Assembly: GCA_045613985.1 (NCBI GenBank)
Contig: JAZLCA010000076.1
Location: forward strand, 1 to 24,265
Length of the DNA: 24,265 nt
Reading direction: 5' to 3'
Origin: SIG644 sp045613985
Lineage (GTDB): Bacteria; Bacillota; Clostridia; Oscillospirales; CAG-272
The notes beneath the pieces were generated by a model. That model was not told the DNA's origin, ran no database searches, and worked only from the letters and a program-made list of their open reading frames with translations. Positions 7,902 through 13,430 of this stretch are shown here, in pieces. A program made the position numbers and the translations under genes. The stretch's first letter is position 1. Every line of letters starts with the position of its first letter.

Positions 7902-8629
7902 TGCGCGCTTGCATCTCCTTTCTTAGGAGTGGCGGTCTGCTCCATTTTGTAGCCCTGCCCCCAGACGACCTTGAGGAATCGAGGCTCGGAGGGAGTGATC
8001 TCCAGCTTTTCCCGCAAGTGGCGGATGTGAACGGCAACCGTATTTTCTGCGCCGAAAGGATTGTCGCCCCACACGCGGCGGTACAACTCCTTGGGAGAGA
8101 AGACCTCGCCCGGATGTTGCATCAAAAAGCGAAGGATATCGTATTCGGTGGGGGTGAGCGAGACGGGCTCGCCGTCGACGGAGACTACCTTTTTCTTATC
8201 GTTCATGCAAATGTTGCCCACTTGAAGCAAAGTATCGTCACTGCCAATGTCGGATGCGGTACCGCCCAAACGAGTGAAACGCCGGAGCTGAGAGCGTACG
8301 CGTGCCAACAATTCTACCGGGCGGAAGGGCTTGGTGACGTAATCATCCGCTCCCAAATTGAGACCCAATACCATGTCTGTCTCCTCGCTCTTGGCGGTGA
8401 GCAGAATTACAGGGACGTTGCTGGTCTTGCGCAGCTCGGTCATGGCGGAAATACCGTCCATGACGGGCATCATGATGTCCATCAGGAGCAGATGTACCTC
8501 CTCGCGGGCGAGAATGTCCAAAGCCTCGCGGCCGTTGTAGGCGCAAAAGGTGGTGTAGCCCTCGGTGCGGAGATATATTTCCAAAGCGGCAACAATGTCG
8601 CGCTCGTCATCACAGATCAAAATGTTCAT
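7898..8629 (-). CDS. OmpR/PhoB-family response regulator
   Basis: This 243-residue two-domain response regulator is the partner of the overlapping sensor kinase. The receiver domain shows the acidic pair D7/D8, the phospho-acceptor D51 in LLMDIMMPVMDG, and the conserved Thr (LLTAK) and Lys (YVTKPFRP). The C-terminal winged helix has the hallmark SLTPTEYDILRFLMQHPGEV and the recognition helix region NTVAVHIRHLREKLE. The ATG at 8629 is preferred over the in-frame GTG at 8638 because GAGAGG (8638-8643, minus strand) then lies 8 nt upstream. The sequence is close to VanR-like regulators, but no resistance genes are adjacent, so that label is not warranted. A weak -10 candidate (TAAAAT, 8662-8667, minus) lies upstream. 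Confidence 0.96.
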   Translation of the reverse strand: MNILICDDERDIVAALEIYLRTEGYTTFCAYNGREALDILAREEVHLLLMDIMMPVMDGISAMTELRKTSNVPVILLTAKSEETDMVLGLNLGADDYVTKPFRPVELLARVRSQLRRFTRLGGTASDIGSDDTLLQVGNICMNDKKKVVSVDGEPVSLTPTEYDILRFLMQHPGEVFSPKELYRRVWGDNPFGAENTVAVHIRHLREKLEITPSEPRFLKVVWGQGYKMEQTATPKKGDASAQ

Positions 8630-8761
8630 CAAAAACACCTCTCAATCTTGGGGATGTATATATTTTACCACAAAATGATCAAAAAGAAAAGGGGTGTTGC
8701 AAGGATAAATTGAATGGATTGAAAGAAAAACGAAAATTTTTTCAAAAAAAGAAAAAAAGGC

Positions 8762-8790
8762 TTGACAATTGGAAGGGGATGTGCTATAAT
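8762..8790 (+). promoter_or_regulatory. Consensus promoter of tRNA-Asp-Phe-Gly operon
   Basis: TTGACA (8762-8767), a 17-bp spacer and TATAAT (8785-8790) lie 20 bp before the first tRNA. This is a perfect vegetative sigma-70-type promoter. Confidence 0.95.
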
Positions 8791-8810
8791 ATTTCCGTTG
8801 TGAAAAGGAT

Positions 8811-8887
8811 GGCCTGGTAGCTCAGTTGGTTAGAGCGCTAGCCTGTCACGCTAGAGGTCGTGGGTTCGAGCCCCATCCGGGTCGCCA
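8811..8887 (+). tRNA. tRNA-Asp (GTC)
   Basis: A 77-nt cloverleaf with acceptor GGCCTGG/CCGGGTC, discriminator G and encoded CCA. The anticodon GTC is at 8845-8847 in the loop CTGTCAC between CTAGC and GCTAG. The T arm is GTGGG TTCGAGC CCCAT. It is the first tRNA of the operon. Confidence 0.97.
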
Positions 8888-8907
8888 CTTTTTTACAGCC
8901 ATCCCTT

Positions 8908-8983
8908 GCCTCTGTAGCTCAGTTGGTAGAGCAGGGGACTGAAAATCCCCGTGTCGTTGGTTCGATTCCGACCGGAGGCACCA
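8908..8983 (+). tRNA. tRNA-Phe (GAA)
   Basis: A 76-nt cloverleaf with acceptor GCCTCTG/CGGAGGC, discriminator A and encoded CCA. The anticodon GAA is at 8941-8943 in the loop CTGAAAA between GGGGA and TCCCC. It lies 20 bp after tRNA-Asp on the same transcript. Confidence 0.97.
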
Positions 8984-8990
8984 TTTTTTT

Positions 8991-9066
8991 GCGGATTTAG
9001 CTCATTTGGTAGAGCGTCGCCTTGCCAAGGCGAAGGTGGCGGGTTCGAGCCCCGTAATCCGCTCCA
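8991..9066 (+). tRNA. tRNA-Gly (GCC)
   Basis: A 76-nt cloverleaf with acceptor GCGGATT/AATCCGC, discriminator T and encoded CCA. The anticodon GCC is at 9024-9026 in the loop TTGCCAA between TCGCC and GGCGA. It is the last tRNA of the operon. Degenerate copies of its 3' end recur at 9215-9311. Confidence 0.97.
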
Positions 9067-9070
9067 GAAC

Positions 9071-9105
9071 AAAAAAGAGAACGGCTTAAGCCGTTCTCTT
9101 TTTTT
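9071..9105 (+). terminator. Terminator of tRNA-Asp-Phe-Gly operon
   Basis: GAGAACGGC (9077-9085), the loop TTAA and GCCGTTCTC (9090-9098) are followed by a T-run to 9105. The stem is extended by the flanking A and T tracts. Confidence 0.95.
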
Positions 9106-9129
9106 GTTCTCGTGTTGACTTTATGGCGA

Positions 9130-9220
9130 GAACCCCTCCAATTGCCGATAAGGCAATTGGATTTGCGTGCGCGGTATTGAGTCGGGGAAACCACAGCACC
9201 ATTGGCGCACGCAGGGGTTC
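9130..9220. repeat. Nested inverted repeats folding as three-way junction
   Basis: The outer arms are GAACCCCT (9130-9137) and AGGGGTTC (9213-9220). Inside are the hairpin CCAATTGCC (9138-9146)/GGCAATTGG (9152-9160) and a second stem TGCGTGCGC (9164-9172)/GCGCACGCA (9205-9213). All three stems are perfect and nearly contiguous. There is no coding potential. It may be a structured RNA or a palindromic repeat unit sitting between the tRNA operon terminator and the tRNA-end copy that follows. Confidence 0.6.
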
Positions 9221-9311
9221 TGAGCCCCGTAATCCGCCCCAGAAAACAAAAGCACATGGCTTTGGCCATGTGTTTTTGTTTTCTGGAGCAGACTACGGGG
9301 CATACGAACCC
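9215..9311. repeat. Inverted duplicate of tRNA-Gly 3' end with long hairpin
   Basis: Bases 9215-9241 match the T-arm and acceptor 3' end of tRNA-Gly except for one inserted T and one substitution. They run into a 22-bp stem, 9239-9260/9265-9286, paired throughout with one G-T wobble around the loop TTTG. The far side (9287-9311) is a more degraded copy of the same tRNA end in inverted orientation. The unit is thus a palindrome of about 97 bp built from tRNA 3' end plus terminator-like sequence. Minus-strand reading frames over it are translation artefacts. Confidence 0.75.
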
Positions 9312-9312
9312 G

Positions 9313-9382
9313 CTCGCGCAAAGCGCGAGGCGGTCAGAGATTGCCGTTATTGGCGAAGCCAATATGACGGCGTTCAGCCGTC
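9313..9382. repeat. Cluster of overlapping short hairpins
   Basis: CTCGCGC (9313-9319)/GCGCGAG (9323-9329) is followed by an imperfect stem around GGC GAA GCC (9343-9371) and by GACGGC (9366-9371)/GCCGTC (9377-9382). The last two overlap and are mutually exclusive as RNA. No gene is visible in 9106-9573. This stretch consists almost entirely of such inverted repeats. Confidence 0.55.
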
Positions 9383-9423
9383 AAGGGAATCTCGTTGTTT
9401 GACGCGCTAGCGGCAAACCTGTC

Positions 9424-9489
9424 GAGCCCTCGTAACTAAGGGCTCTGCTGTTCTTTTTTTGCCCCATGCCGCGAAGCGGCATCCTGGGC
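9424..9489 (+). terminator. Terminator-like hairpin pair before tRNA-Cys
   Basis: GAGCCCT (9424-9430)/AGGGCTC (9439-9445) is followed at 9451-9460 by a T-rich run. Next comes ATGCCGC (9466-9472), the loop GAA and GCGGCAT (9476-9482), with outer GCCC/GGGC pairs. The remaining bases up to the tRNA-Cys promoter are AT-rich with no recognised feature. Confidence 0.5.
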
Positions 9490-9573
9490 AAAAGTTTTTC
9501 ACATTTCTTTTAATAGTGCATATCCTCTTATTACCGCCCCTAAAACAAAACAAAAAGAATTTTTAAAAAAGCA

Positions 9574-9602
9574 TTGACAAAAGATACTTTGCGTGGTATA
9601 AT
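9574..9602 (+). promoter_or_regulatory. Consensus promoter of tRNA-Cys
   Basis: TTGACA (9574-9579), a 17-bp spacer and TATAAT (9597-9602) lie 17 bp before the tRNA. It has the same architecture as the other tRNA promoter in this window. Confidence 0.95.
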
Positions 9603-9619
9603 ATTTGCGTTCTGAATAA

Positions 9620-9693
9620 GGCGCCATAGCCAAGCGGTAAGGCAAAGGTCTGCAACACCTCTATCCCCGGTCCGATTCCGGGTGGCGCCTCCA
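9620..9693 (+). tRNA. tRNA-Cys (GCA)
   Basis: A 74-nt cloverleaf with acceptor GGCGCCA/TGGCGCC, discriminator T and encoded CCA. The anticodon GCA is at 9652-9654. It has its own promoter and terminator. Its 3' end is repeated at 9818-9838 and partly at 10843-10857. Confidence 0.97.
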
Positions 9694-9730
9694 AAAAGAA
9701 AACCAGTCCGATGGACTGGTTTTTCTTTTT
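9693..9730 (+). terminator. Terminator of tRNA-Cys
   Basis: The stem AAAAAGAAAACCAGTCC pairs with GGACTGGTTTTTCTTTTT around the loop GAT, with a single bulge. The descending arm provides the T-rich tract. Confidence 0.93.
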
Positions 9731-9775
9731 GGACTCACTCACCCTACATCGGATCGGGCTCTGCCGCCTGCGGCG

Positions 9776-9834
9776 GCAGAATCCGGGTCGCAACACTCAC
9801 AGTGCCGGTGGCACTGTGAGATTCCGGGTGGCGC
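9776..9834 (+). repeat. 59-bp tRNA-Cys-derived repeat, copy A
   Basis: This copy is identical to 10799-10857 except for one base. It contains GTCGCAACAC, an 11-bp hairpin CTCACAGTGCC/GGCACTGTGAG with loop GGT, and ATTCCGGGTGGCGC. The left side aligns with the anticodon-loop region of tRNA-Cys, and the right side, which extends to 9838, matches its last 21 bases exactly. Immediately upstream is a GC stem CTGCCGCC/GGCGGCAG (9761-9768/9772-9779) whose counterpart in copy B differs in sequence but still pairs. Confidence 0.85.
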
Positions 9835-9846
9835 CTCCAATGCGTC

Positions 9847-9866
9847 TTGACAAAAAAGATGCCAAC
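9847..9866. repeat. Left member of perfect 20-bp inverted repeat
   Basis: TTGACAAAAAAGATGCCAAC is the exact reverse complement of 11245-11264. It starts 8 bp after the tRNA-Cys 3'-end copy. A shorter relative (AAAAAGATGCCAA) is at 9970-9982, and a 17-bp relative with one change lies inverted at 10694-10710. Confidence 0.85.
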
Positions 9867-9869
9867 CGA

Positions 9870-9936
9870 AAAACCCGAGATTTTCTCGGGTTTTCTTCGT
9901 TTTTTGTCGTTTTTCGGCACTTTGCGTGCAAAGTGC
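9870..9936 (+). terminator. Two tandem intrinsic-terminator-like hairpins
   Basis: The first is AAAACCCGAGA (9870-9880)/TCTCGGGTTTT (9884-9894), followed by T-rich sequence. The second is GCACTTTGC (9917-9925)/GCAAAGTGC (9928-9936), followed by GGCTTTT. No gene ends just upstream other than the tRNA-Cys unit, which already has a terminator. The rest of 9937-10043 shows nothing recognisable except a short GATGCC/GGCATT inverted repeat near 9975-9990. Confidence 0.7.
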
Positions 9937-10043
9937 GGCTTTTCTTGAAATTCGAATTTTAGCGCAAATAAAAAGATGCCAATCGGCATTTTCAAGCAAG
10001 GGAGTAGAAGTGAACCTTTTCCATTCTGTTTCTACGGTAAATA

Positions 10044-10072
10044 TTGAAAAATATCAGAAAATATGATATAAT
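10044..10072 (+). promoter_or_regulatory. Promoter of AT-rich orphan gene
   Basis: TTGAAA (10044-10049), a 17-bp spacer and TATAAT (10067-10072). It excludes an upstream TTG start at 10044, because transcription should begin near 10079. Confidence 0.85.
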
Positions 10073-10088
10073 TTATTTTGGAAAGGCG

Positions 10089-10673
10089 GTGAGAGTTATC
10101 AAAAGCGCGATAAAAAAATTCTTTTCATTTATATTAGCAATTCTTATTGCAATTATTTTCGGCGTTTGCTTGATTTTTATATTGCCGTTCGATTATATCA
10201 AATATAAAAGATCCCTCTACTATAAAATCACCAAGAAAAAATACACCTTTTTCGCAGCTTCTAATCAGAACTTCAAGATCTATAACGAAACAAACAAACA
10301 TAATTTACCTATCAGTTTTCTTCATCATCCAAAAGAAAAATCCATAGTTTACGGATGGTTCGTTTTTGAAAAAACACTTATAATTGTCAATGCATTCAAT
10401 TTCGAATACGATTCAGAATCAGAAAAATGGATATTTTCCGGAGGATATGATGAAGAGGAAAACCGTGTTCTTTTATCAATAGATGAATACATAGAAACGG
10501 AAATCGAGGAAGTTAACCAAGCATTAAACGATAAGGTTTGTGATAAAGCTGTTATTCTAATTTGTGGCGATGATCTTGAAAATGCGGAAAACGCATACAA
10601 AGAAGAAAGATTTTTGATATATAAAGGTGATATGATAGAAAAGCTGAAGCTTTTTGTCAAAGCGGAAAAATAA
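10089..10673 (+). CDS. Uncharacterised membrane-anchored protein, AT-rich
   Basis: This protein of about 194 residues has no family I can name. One N-terminal transmembrane helix (FILAILIAIIFGVCLIFILP) is followed by a basic patch (YIKYKRSLYYKITKKKY) and a soluble domain rich in acidic and aromatic residues, so it is probably anchored with the domain on one face of the membrane. The start is uncertain. GTG at 10089 is used here, but GGAAAGG ends only 2 nt before it. The ATC at 10098 stands at nearly the spacing that the next promoter-SD cassette (11389) uses for its ATG, so the ancestral start may have been there. The base composition is clearly more AT-rich than that of neighbours such as the MATE or tuf genes. 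It lies between the 59-bp direct repeats and inside the 20-bp inverted repeats, suggesting acquisition as a cassette. Confidence 0.7.
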   Translation: MRVIKSAIKKFFSFILAILIAIIFGVCLIFILPFDYIKYKRSLYYKITKKKYTFFAASNQNFKIYNETNKHNLPISFLHHPKEKSIVYGWFVFEKTLIIVNAFNFEYDSESEKWIFSGGYDEEENRVLLSIDEYIETEIEEVNQALNDKVCDKAVILICGDDLENAENAYKEERFLIYKGDMIEKLKLFVKAEK

Positions 10674-10693
10674 ATAATGTTCGAATATATGCC

Positions 10694-10758
10694 GGCATCT
10701 TTTCTGTCAACACGTGCCAAAAAGAGAAGGATACCCATTTGGGTGTCCTTCTCTTTTT
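10694..10758 (+). terminator. Degenerate repeat plus strong terminator
   Basis: GGCATCTTTTCTGTCAA (10694-10710) differs by one base from the 20-bp inverted-repeat family. It is followed by an 18-bp stem AAAAAGAGAAGGATACCC (10719-10736)/GGGTGTCCTTCTCTTTTT (10741-10758). The same order (repeat, then AAGGA-ACCC/GGGTGTCCTT terminator) recurs at 11245-11304, so the two belong to one repeated unit. Confidence 0.85.
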
Positions 10759-10798
10759 GCCGTCATCACCGAATCGGACAGGCTCTGCGCGAGAGCGC

Positions 10799-10857
10799 GC
10801 AGAATCCGGTTCGCAACACTCACAGTGCCGGTGGCACTGTGAGATTCCGGGTGGCGC
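10799..10857 (+). repeat. 59-bp tRNA-Cys-derived repeat, copy B
   Basis: This copy is identical to 9776-9834 except for T instead of G at the twelfth base. The preceding hairpin is CTGCGCG/CGCGCAG here against CTGCCGCC/GGCGGCAG in copy A, so pairing is kept while sequence changes. The tRNA-like tail ends at GGTGGCGC and lacks CTCCA. Confidence 0.85.
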
Positions 10858-10864
10858 AAAAATA

Positions 10865-10893
10865 TTGTAATCCGCTACAAAGTGTGTTATAAT
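10865..10893 (+). promoter_or_regulatory. Promoter of small orphan gene
   Basis: TTGTAA (10865-10870), a 17-bp spacer and TATAAT (10888-10893). It begins directly after copy B of the 59-bp repeat. The ATG at 10894 abuts the -10 box and would not be transcribed. Confidence 0.75.
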
Positions 10894-10917
10894 ATGGCTG
10901 AAAGTGAGGTGCCAAAA

Positions 10918-11223
10918 TTGAACAACACAAAGTGGAATGAAATAGGACATAAGTTTTGGGATGTGGAATGCAACGAGGGTTTTCTTGTTGAGTGGGATGT
11001 TAAACTTATAAACTACGACTACACAGAAAATTATGAATGTACTTGGTCACATTTTGGCTCCGATATGCTTGACCATAAGCAGATCGAGTGGCTCAAGATT
11101 AAATTAACACCCGAAAACAGGACAAGGGTAATTCAAATTTTGAAGGCTGTTCACGTTCCGGGAGAGGTCACCGACAATGAAGCTATCATTTACGGTTACC
11201 GCACAGACGTGGATTATATTTGA
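10918..11223 (+). CDS. Small uncharacterised protein
   Basis: This soluble, acidic protein of 101 residues has no family I recognise. The start is taken as TTG at 10918, preceded by GTGAGGTG (10904-10911). The in-frame ATG at 10894 is contiguous with the -10 hexamer and upstream of the likely transcription start. The sequence is rich in Trp, Tyr and acidic residues (KWNEIGHKFWDVECN, WLKIKLTPENRTRVIQIL) and has no signal peptide or membrane helix. It lies between copy B of the 59-bp repeat and the right 20-bp inverted repeat, in AT-richer DNA, so it may belong to the same acquired segment as 10089-10673. Confidence 0.65.
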   Translation: MNNTKWNEIGHKFWDVECNEGFLVEWDVKLINYDYTENYECTWSHFGSDMLDHKQIEWLKIKLTPENRTRVIQILKAVHVPGEVTDNEAIIYGYRTDVDYI

Positions 11224-11244
11224 AAGCAATTTGTACTAAATACA

Positions 11245-11264
11245 GTTGGCATCTTTTTTGTCAA
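11245..11264. repeat. Right member of perfect 20-bp inverted repeat
   Basis: GTTGGCATCTTTTTTGTCAA is the exact reverse complement of 9847-9866. Together the two bound about 1.4 kb containing two orphan genes and copy B of the 59-bp repeat. Confidence 0.85.
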
Positions 11265-11278
11265 CCCGCACCACGTAG

Positions 11279-11304
11279 AAGGACACCCTCGGGTGTCCTT
11301 TTTT
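11279..11304 (+). terminator. Intrinsic terminator after small orphan gene
   Basis: AAGGACACCC (11279-11288)/GGGTGTCCTT (11291-11300) is followed by a T-run to 11304. It is nearly the same hairpin as at 10729-10750. Confidence 0.88.
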
Positions 11305-11336
11305 CTATCGGCGGGCGGCAGGGGCTGGCGCCCTAC

Positions 11337-11365
11337 TTGACACCCCACCGCTTTTATGCTATACT
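11337..11365 (+). promoter_or_regulatory. Promoter of YwaF-like gene
   Basis: TTGACA (11337-11342), a 17-bp spacer and TATACT (11360-11365). The sequence around both boxes is shared with the promoter at 12181-12209. Confidence 0.88.
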
Positions 11366-11388
11366 AAATCCGGAAAGGCGGTGGAGAA

Positions 11389-12153
11389 ATGTACAATTTT
11401 TTACACAATCTTTTATCTGATAAAAAGGGCGGCGAGATCTTTTCGCTGTTTGGTGCCTGGCACTTTTTCTATATTGCGCTTACGGTCCTGTCCGTAATAA
11501 CGATTCTTTTTGCGCTCAAAGGCAAAGAAAAGCAAGTCAGGCGGAAGGCTTCTTCATTGCTTATCAGTATCGCTTTTGCGCTGTACGTGGCAGACTTTTT
11601 CCTGATGCCTCTTGCCTATGGCGAGATCGATATAGAAAAACTGCCGTTTCACGCCTGCACGGCGATGTGCGTCATGTGCTTTTTGAGTTGCCGCATCAAA
11701 TGCTTGGAAAAATACCGCATCTCGTTCGTGATGCTCGGTTTTCTTTCCAACGTTATCTACCTCATTTATCCCGCGGGGGTGATGTGGCACGCGGTGCATC
11801 CGCTGTCGTATCGAGTTATACAGACGCTCATATTCCACAGTGTGATGTCTGTTTACGGATTGATAACGCTCGTATATGAGCACGATAAGGTTGATATCAA
11901 AAAGTGGTATCGAGGCTTACTTGTGATTGTTTGCATGACACTCTGGGCTTTGCTTGGTAATTATGCATACAACGGAGAATCAGACGGATATTCTCATTTC
12001 TTTAATTGGTTTTTCGTCGTCCGCGATCCGTTTTACGCAATTCCTGAGGCTATCGCGCCGTTTGTCATGCCGATATTGAATATCGTGTTGTTCTTTGCCG
12101 TTGAGATGCTGTTGTATTTGGCAATTTGGGGCGTAAAACGGGCAAAGAAATGA
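11389..12153 (+). CDS. YwaF/TP0381-type integral membrane protein
   Basis: This 254-residue protein has about seven transmembrane helices and resembles the YwaF / TIGR02206 family of conserved membrane proteins (related to TMEM164), whose function is unknown. Supporting features are the early FGAWHFFYIALTVLSV, the LPFHACTAMCVMCFL segment following the second helix, the HPLSYRVIQTLIFHSVMSVYGL region and the late NWFFVVRDPFYAIPEAIAPF. The ATG at 11389 is supported by a strong AAAGGCGGTGGAG just upstream. It is transcribed from its own promoter, and no clear terminator follows before the next promoter at 12181. The family call rests on overall pattern rather than a catalytic signature. Confidence 0.75.
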   Translation: MYNFLHNLLSDKKGGEIFSLFGAWHFFYIALTVLSVITILFALKGKEKQVRRKASSLLISIAFALYVADFFLMPLAYGEIDIEKLPFHACTAMCVMCFLSCRIKCLEKYRISFVMLGFLSNVIYLIYPAGVMWHAVHPLSYRVIQTLIFHSVMSVYGLITLVYEHDKVDIKKWYRGLLVIVCMTLWALLGNYAYNGESDGYSHFFNWFFVVRDPFYAIPEAIAPFVMPILNIVLFFAVEMLLYLAIWGVKRAKK

Positions 12154-12180
12154 CCGGCCGGCTCTGCGCGCGCCCATGGG

Positions 12181-12209
12181 TTGACACCCCTATAAATTTA
12201 TGCTATACT
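12181..12209 (+). promoter_or_regulatory. Promoter of Gfo/Idh/MocA gene
   Basis: TTGACA (12181-12186), a 17-bp spacer and TATACT (12204-12209). TTGACACCCC and TTTATGCTATACTAAA are identical to the promoter at 11337-11365. Confidence 0.88.
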
Positions 12210-12248
12210 AAACTTAATCAATCTCACAAGAAAGGCGGTCTATTTCAA

Positions 12249-13202
12249 ATGAAAGTAGCACTGTTAGGCGCTTGGCACGTTCACGCGGCGGACTATACCA
12301 AAGAGGCGCTCGCTCATGGAGAGCTGATCGGTTTTTATGAAAAAGACGATGCTCTGGCGGAACATTATCAAAGAAAGTTTGGCGTTCCCCGCTTTGCCAC
12401 AAAGCAAGAGCTTCTTGATAGCGATGCCGAGGGCGTTATCGTATGCTCGGCCACGAGCGATCACACCGAGGATATTCTGGCCATCGCCAATGCCAAAAAG
12501 CAGATTTTTACGGAAAAGGTACTGGCACTGACCGATGAGGATTGCGATAAGATCGAGGCGGCGCTCCATCAAAACGGCGTTACGCTGACAATATCACTGT
12601 TCCAGAAATATATTGGCTCGCGCATGGCCGTCAAAGAGGTCGTGGACAGCGGAGAGCTTGGTAAGATCAATTATTTGAGATTCCGCAACTGCCATTCGGG
12701 CAGCACAAGAGACTGGCTCCCCACCCACTTTTACAATCGCGCTCAATGCGGCGGCGGTGCGATGATCGATCTCGGCGCGCACGGAATGTATCTGACGGAA
12801 TGGCTTTTGGGCGTTCCCGCGTCTGCAAGCTCGACCTTTACCGTCAGCTGCGAGGCAGGCGGCGCACTCGCCAAAAACACGGATATGGTGGAAGACAATG
12901 CGGTGACAGTCATGCGCTATGACAACGGCGCGATCGCCATCAACGAAACGGGATTCGTTTCGGATTGCTCGCCCGTCGTGCTTGAGGTCCACGGGGAACA
13001 CGGTTACGTCCGTATGGAAAATGACGGTGTTGTAAAGTGTACCCGAAATACCAATCATGCCGTCATTCAGCTGACGCTGCCGCCTTCTTCGCCTTCGCCC
13101 ATTCGGCAGTTCCTCTCGGGTGATGTTCTGCCCGGATGCTCCATCAAAGAGGCCAAGGCCCTGACTCACATGATGGTGATGGCCTACTCGCGCGTGATGT
13201 GA
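12249..13202 (+). CDS. Gfo/Idh/MocA-family oxidoreductase
   Basis: This 317-residue NAD(P)-dependent sugar or cyclitol dehydrogenase-like protein is cytoplasmic. The N-terminal Rossmann strand and turn read VALLGAWHVHAADY, a GxWHxHA variant of the usual GxGxxG seen in some subfamilies. The family EKP motif appears as EKVLALT near residue 90, with Lys retained. The C-terminal domain carries GGGAMIDLGAHGMYLTEWLLG, the family motif with catalytic-site Asp and His. The ATG at 12249 is chosen for AAGAAAGGCGG upstream. An earlier in-frame ATG at 12126 lies inside the previous gene and before the promoter. The substrate cannot be told from sequence, and no sugar-catabolic genes adjoin it. Confidence 0.92.
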   Translation: MKVALLGAWHVHAADYTKEALAHGELIGFYEKDDALAEHYQRKFGVPRFATKQELLDSDAEGVIVCSATSDHTEDILAIANAKKQIFTEKVLALTDEDCDKIEAALHQNGVTLTISLFQKYIGSRMAVKEVVDSGELGKINYLRFRNCHSGSTRDWLPTHFYNRAQCGGGAMIDLGAHGMYLTEWLLGVPASASSTFTVSCEAGGALAKNTDMVEDNAVTVMRYDNGAIAINETGFVSDCSPVVLEVHGEHGYVRMENDGVVKCTRNTNHAVIQLTLPPSSPSPIRQFLSGDVLPGCSIKEAKALTHMMVMAYSRVM

Positions 13203-13310
13203 TCCGATACGAAAATCAACAAATCGCGCAAGGGGTTTCCCCCCAGGGAAGAGATATCACTTGAAATGGCGAATCGTGGAATAAAATAGCGAGATTTTTT
13301 CGATCAAAAC

Positions 13311-13347
13311 AACCCCAAAGCAGGGCGAACGTCATGCTTTGGGGTTT
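13311..13347 (+). terminator. Terminator after Gfo/Idh/MocA gene
   Basis: AACCCCAAAGCA (13311-13322)/TGCTTTGGGGTT (13335-13346) form a perfect 12-bp stem with a 12-nt loop. The T-tract is short (TTT). Nothing else is seen in 13203-13310. Confidence 0.75.
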
Positions 13348-13352
13348 AACTC

Positions 13353-13381
13353 TTGACGAATCTTGTCTTGTGTGCTATAAT
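13353..13381 (+). promoter_or_regulatory. Promoter of MATE gene
   Basis: TTGACG (13353-13358), a 17-bp spacer and TATAAT (13376-13381), 49 bp before the start codon. Confidence 0.9.
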
Positions 13382-13430
13382 ACAATGCTATGCTTACAAA
13401 TAAGATGAAATCCATCGTAAAGGAATATCA

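Noticed and set aside
5922..8629. Vancomycin-resistance VanRS system
   Set aside because: Similarity is only at family level, and no vanHAX-type or peptidoglycan-modifying genes are in the window.
7862..8713. Plus-strand frame opposite the response regulator
   Set aside because: The minus strand encodes a full response regulator with its catalytic residues, so the plus frame is a shadow.
8997..9362. Minus-strand frames with peptides such as GADYGARTRHLRLGKATLYQ
   Set aside because: These are antisense translations of tRNA-Gly and its copies, a well-known artefact. A similar artefact (LQTFALPLGYGA) covers tRNA-Cys.
9106..11304. CRISPR-like array among the repeats
   Set aside because: Repeats differ in type and orientation, are not regularly spaced, and no cas genes are present.
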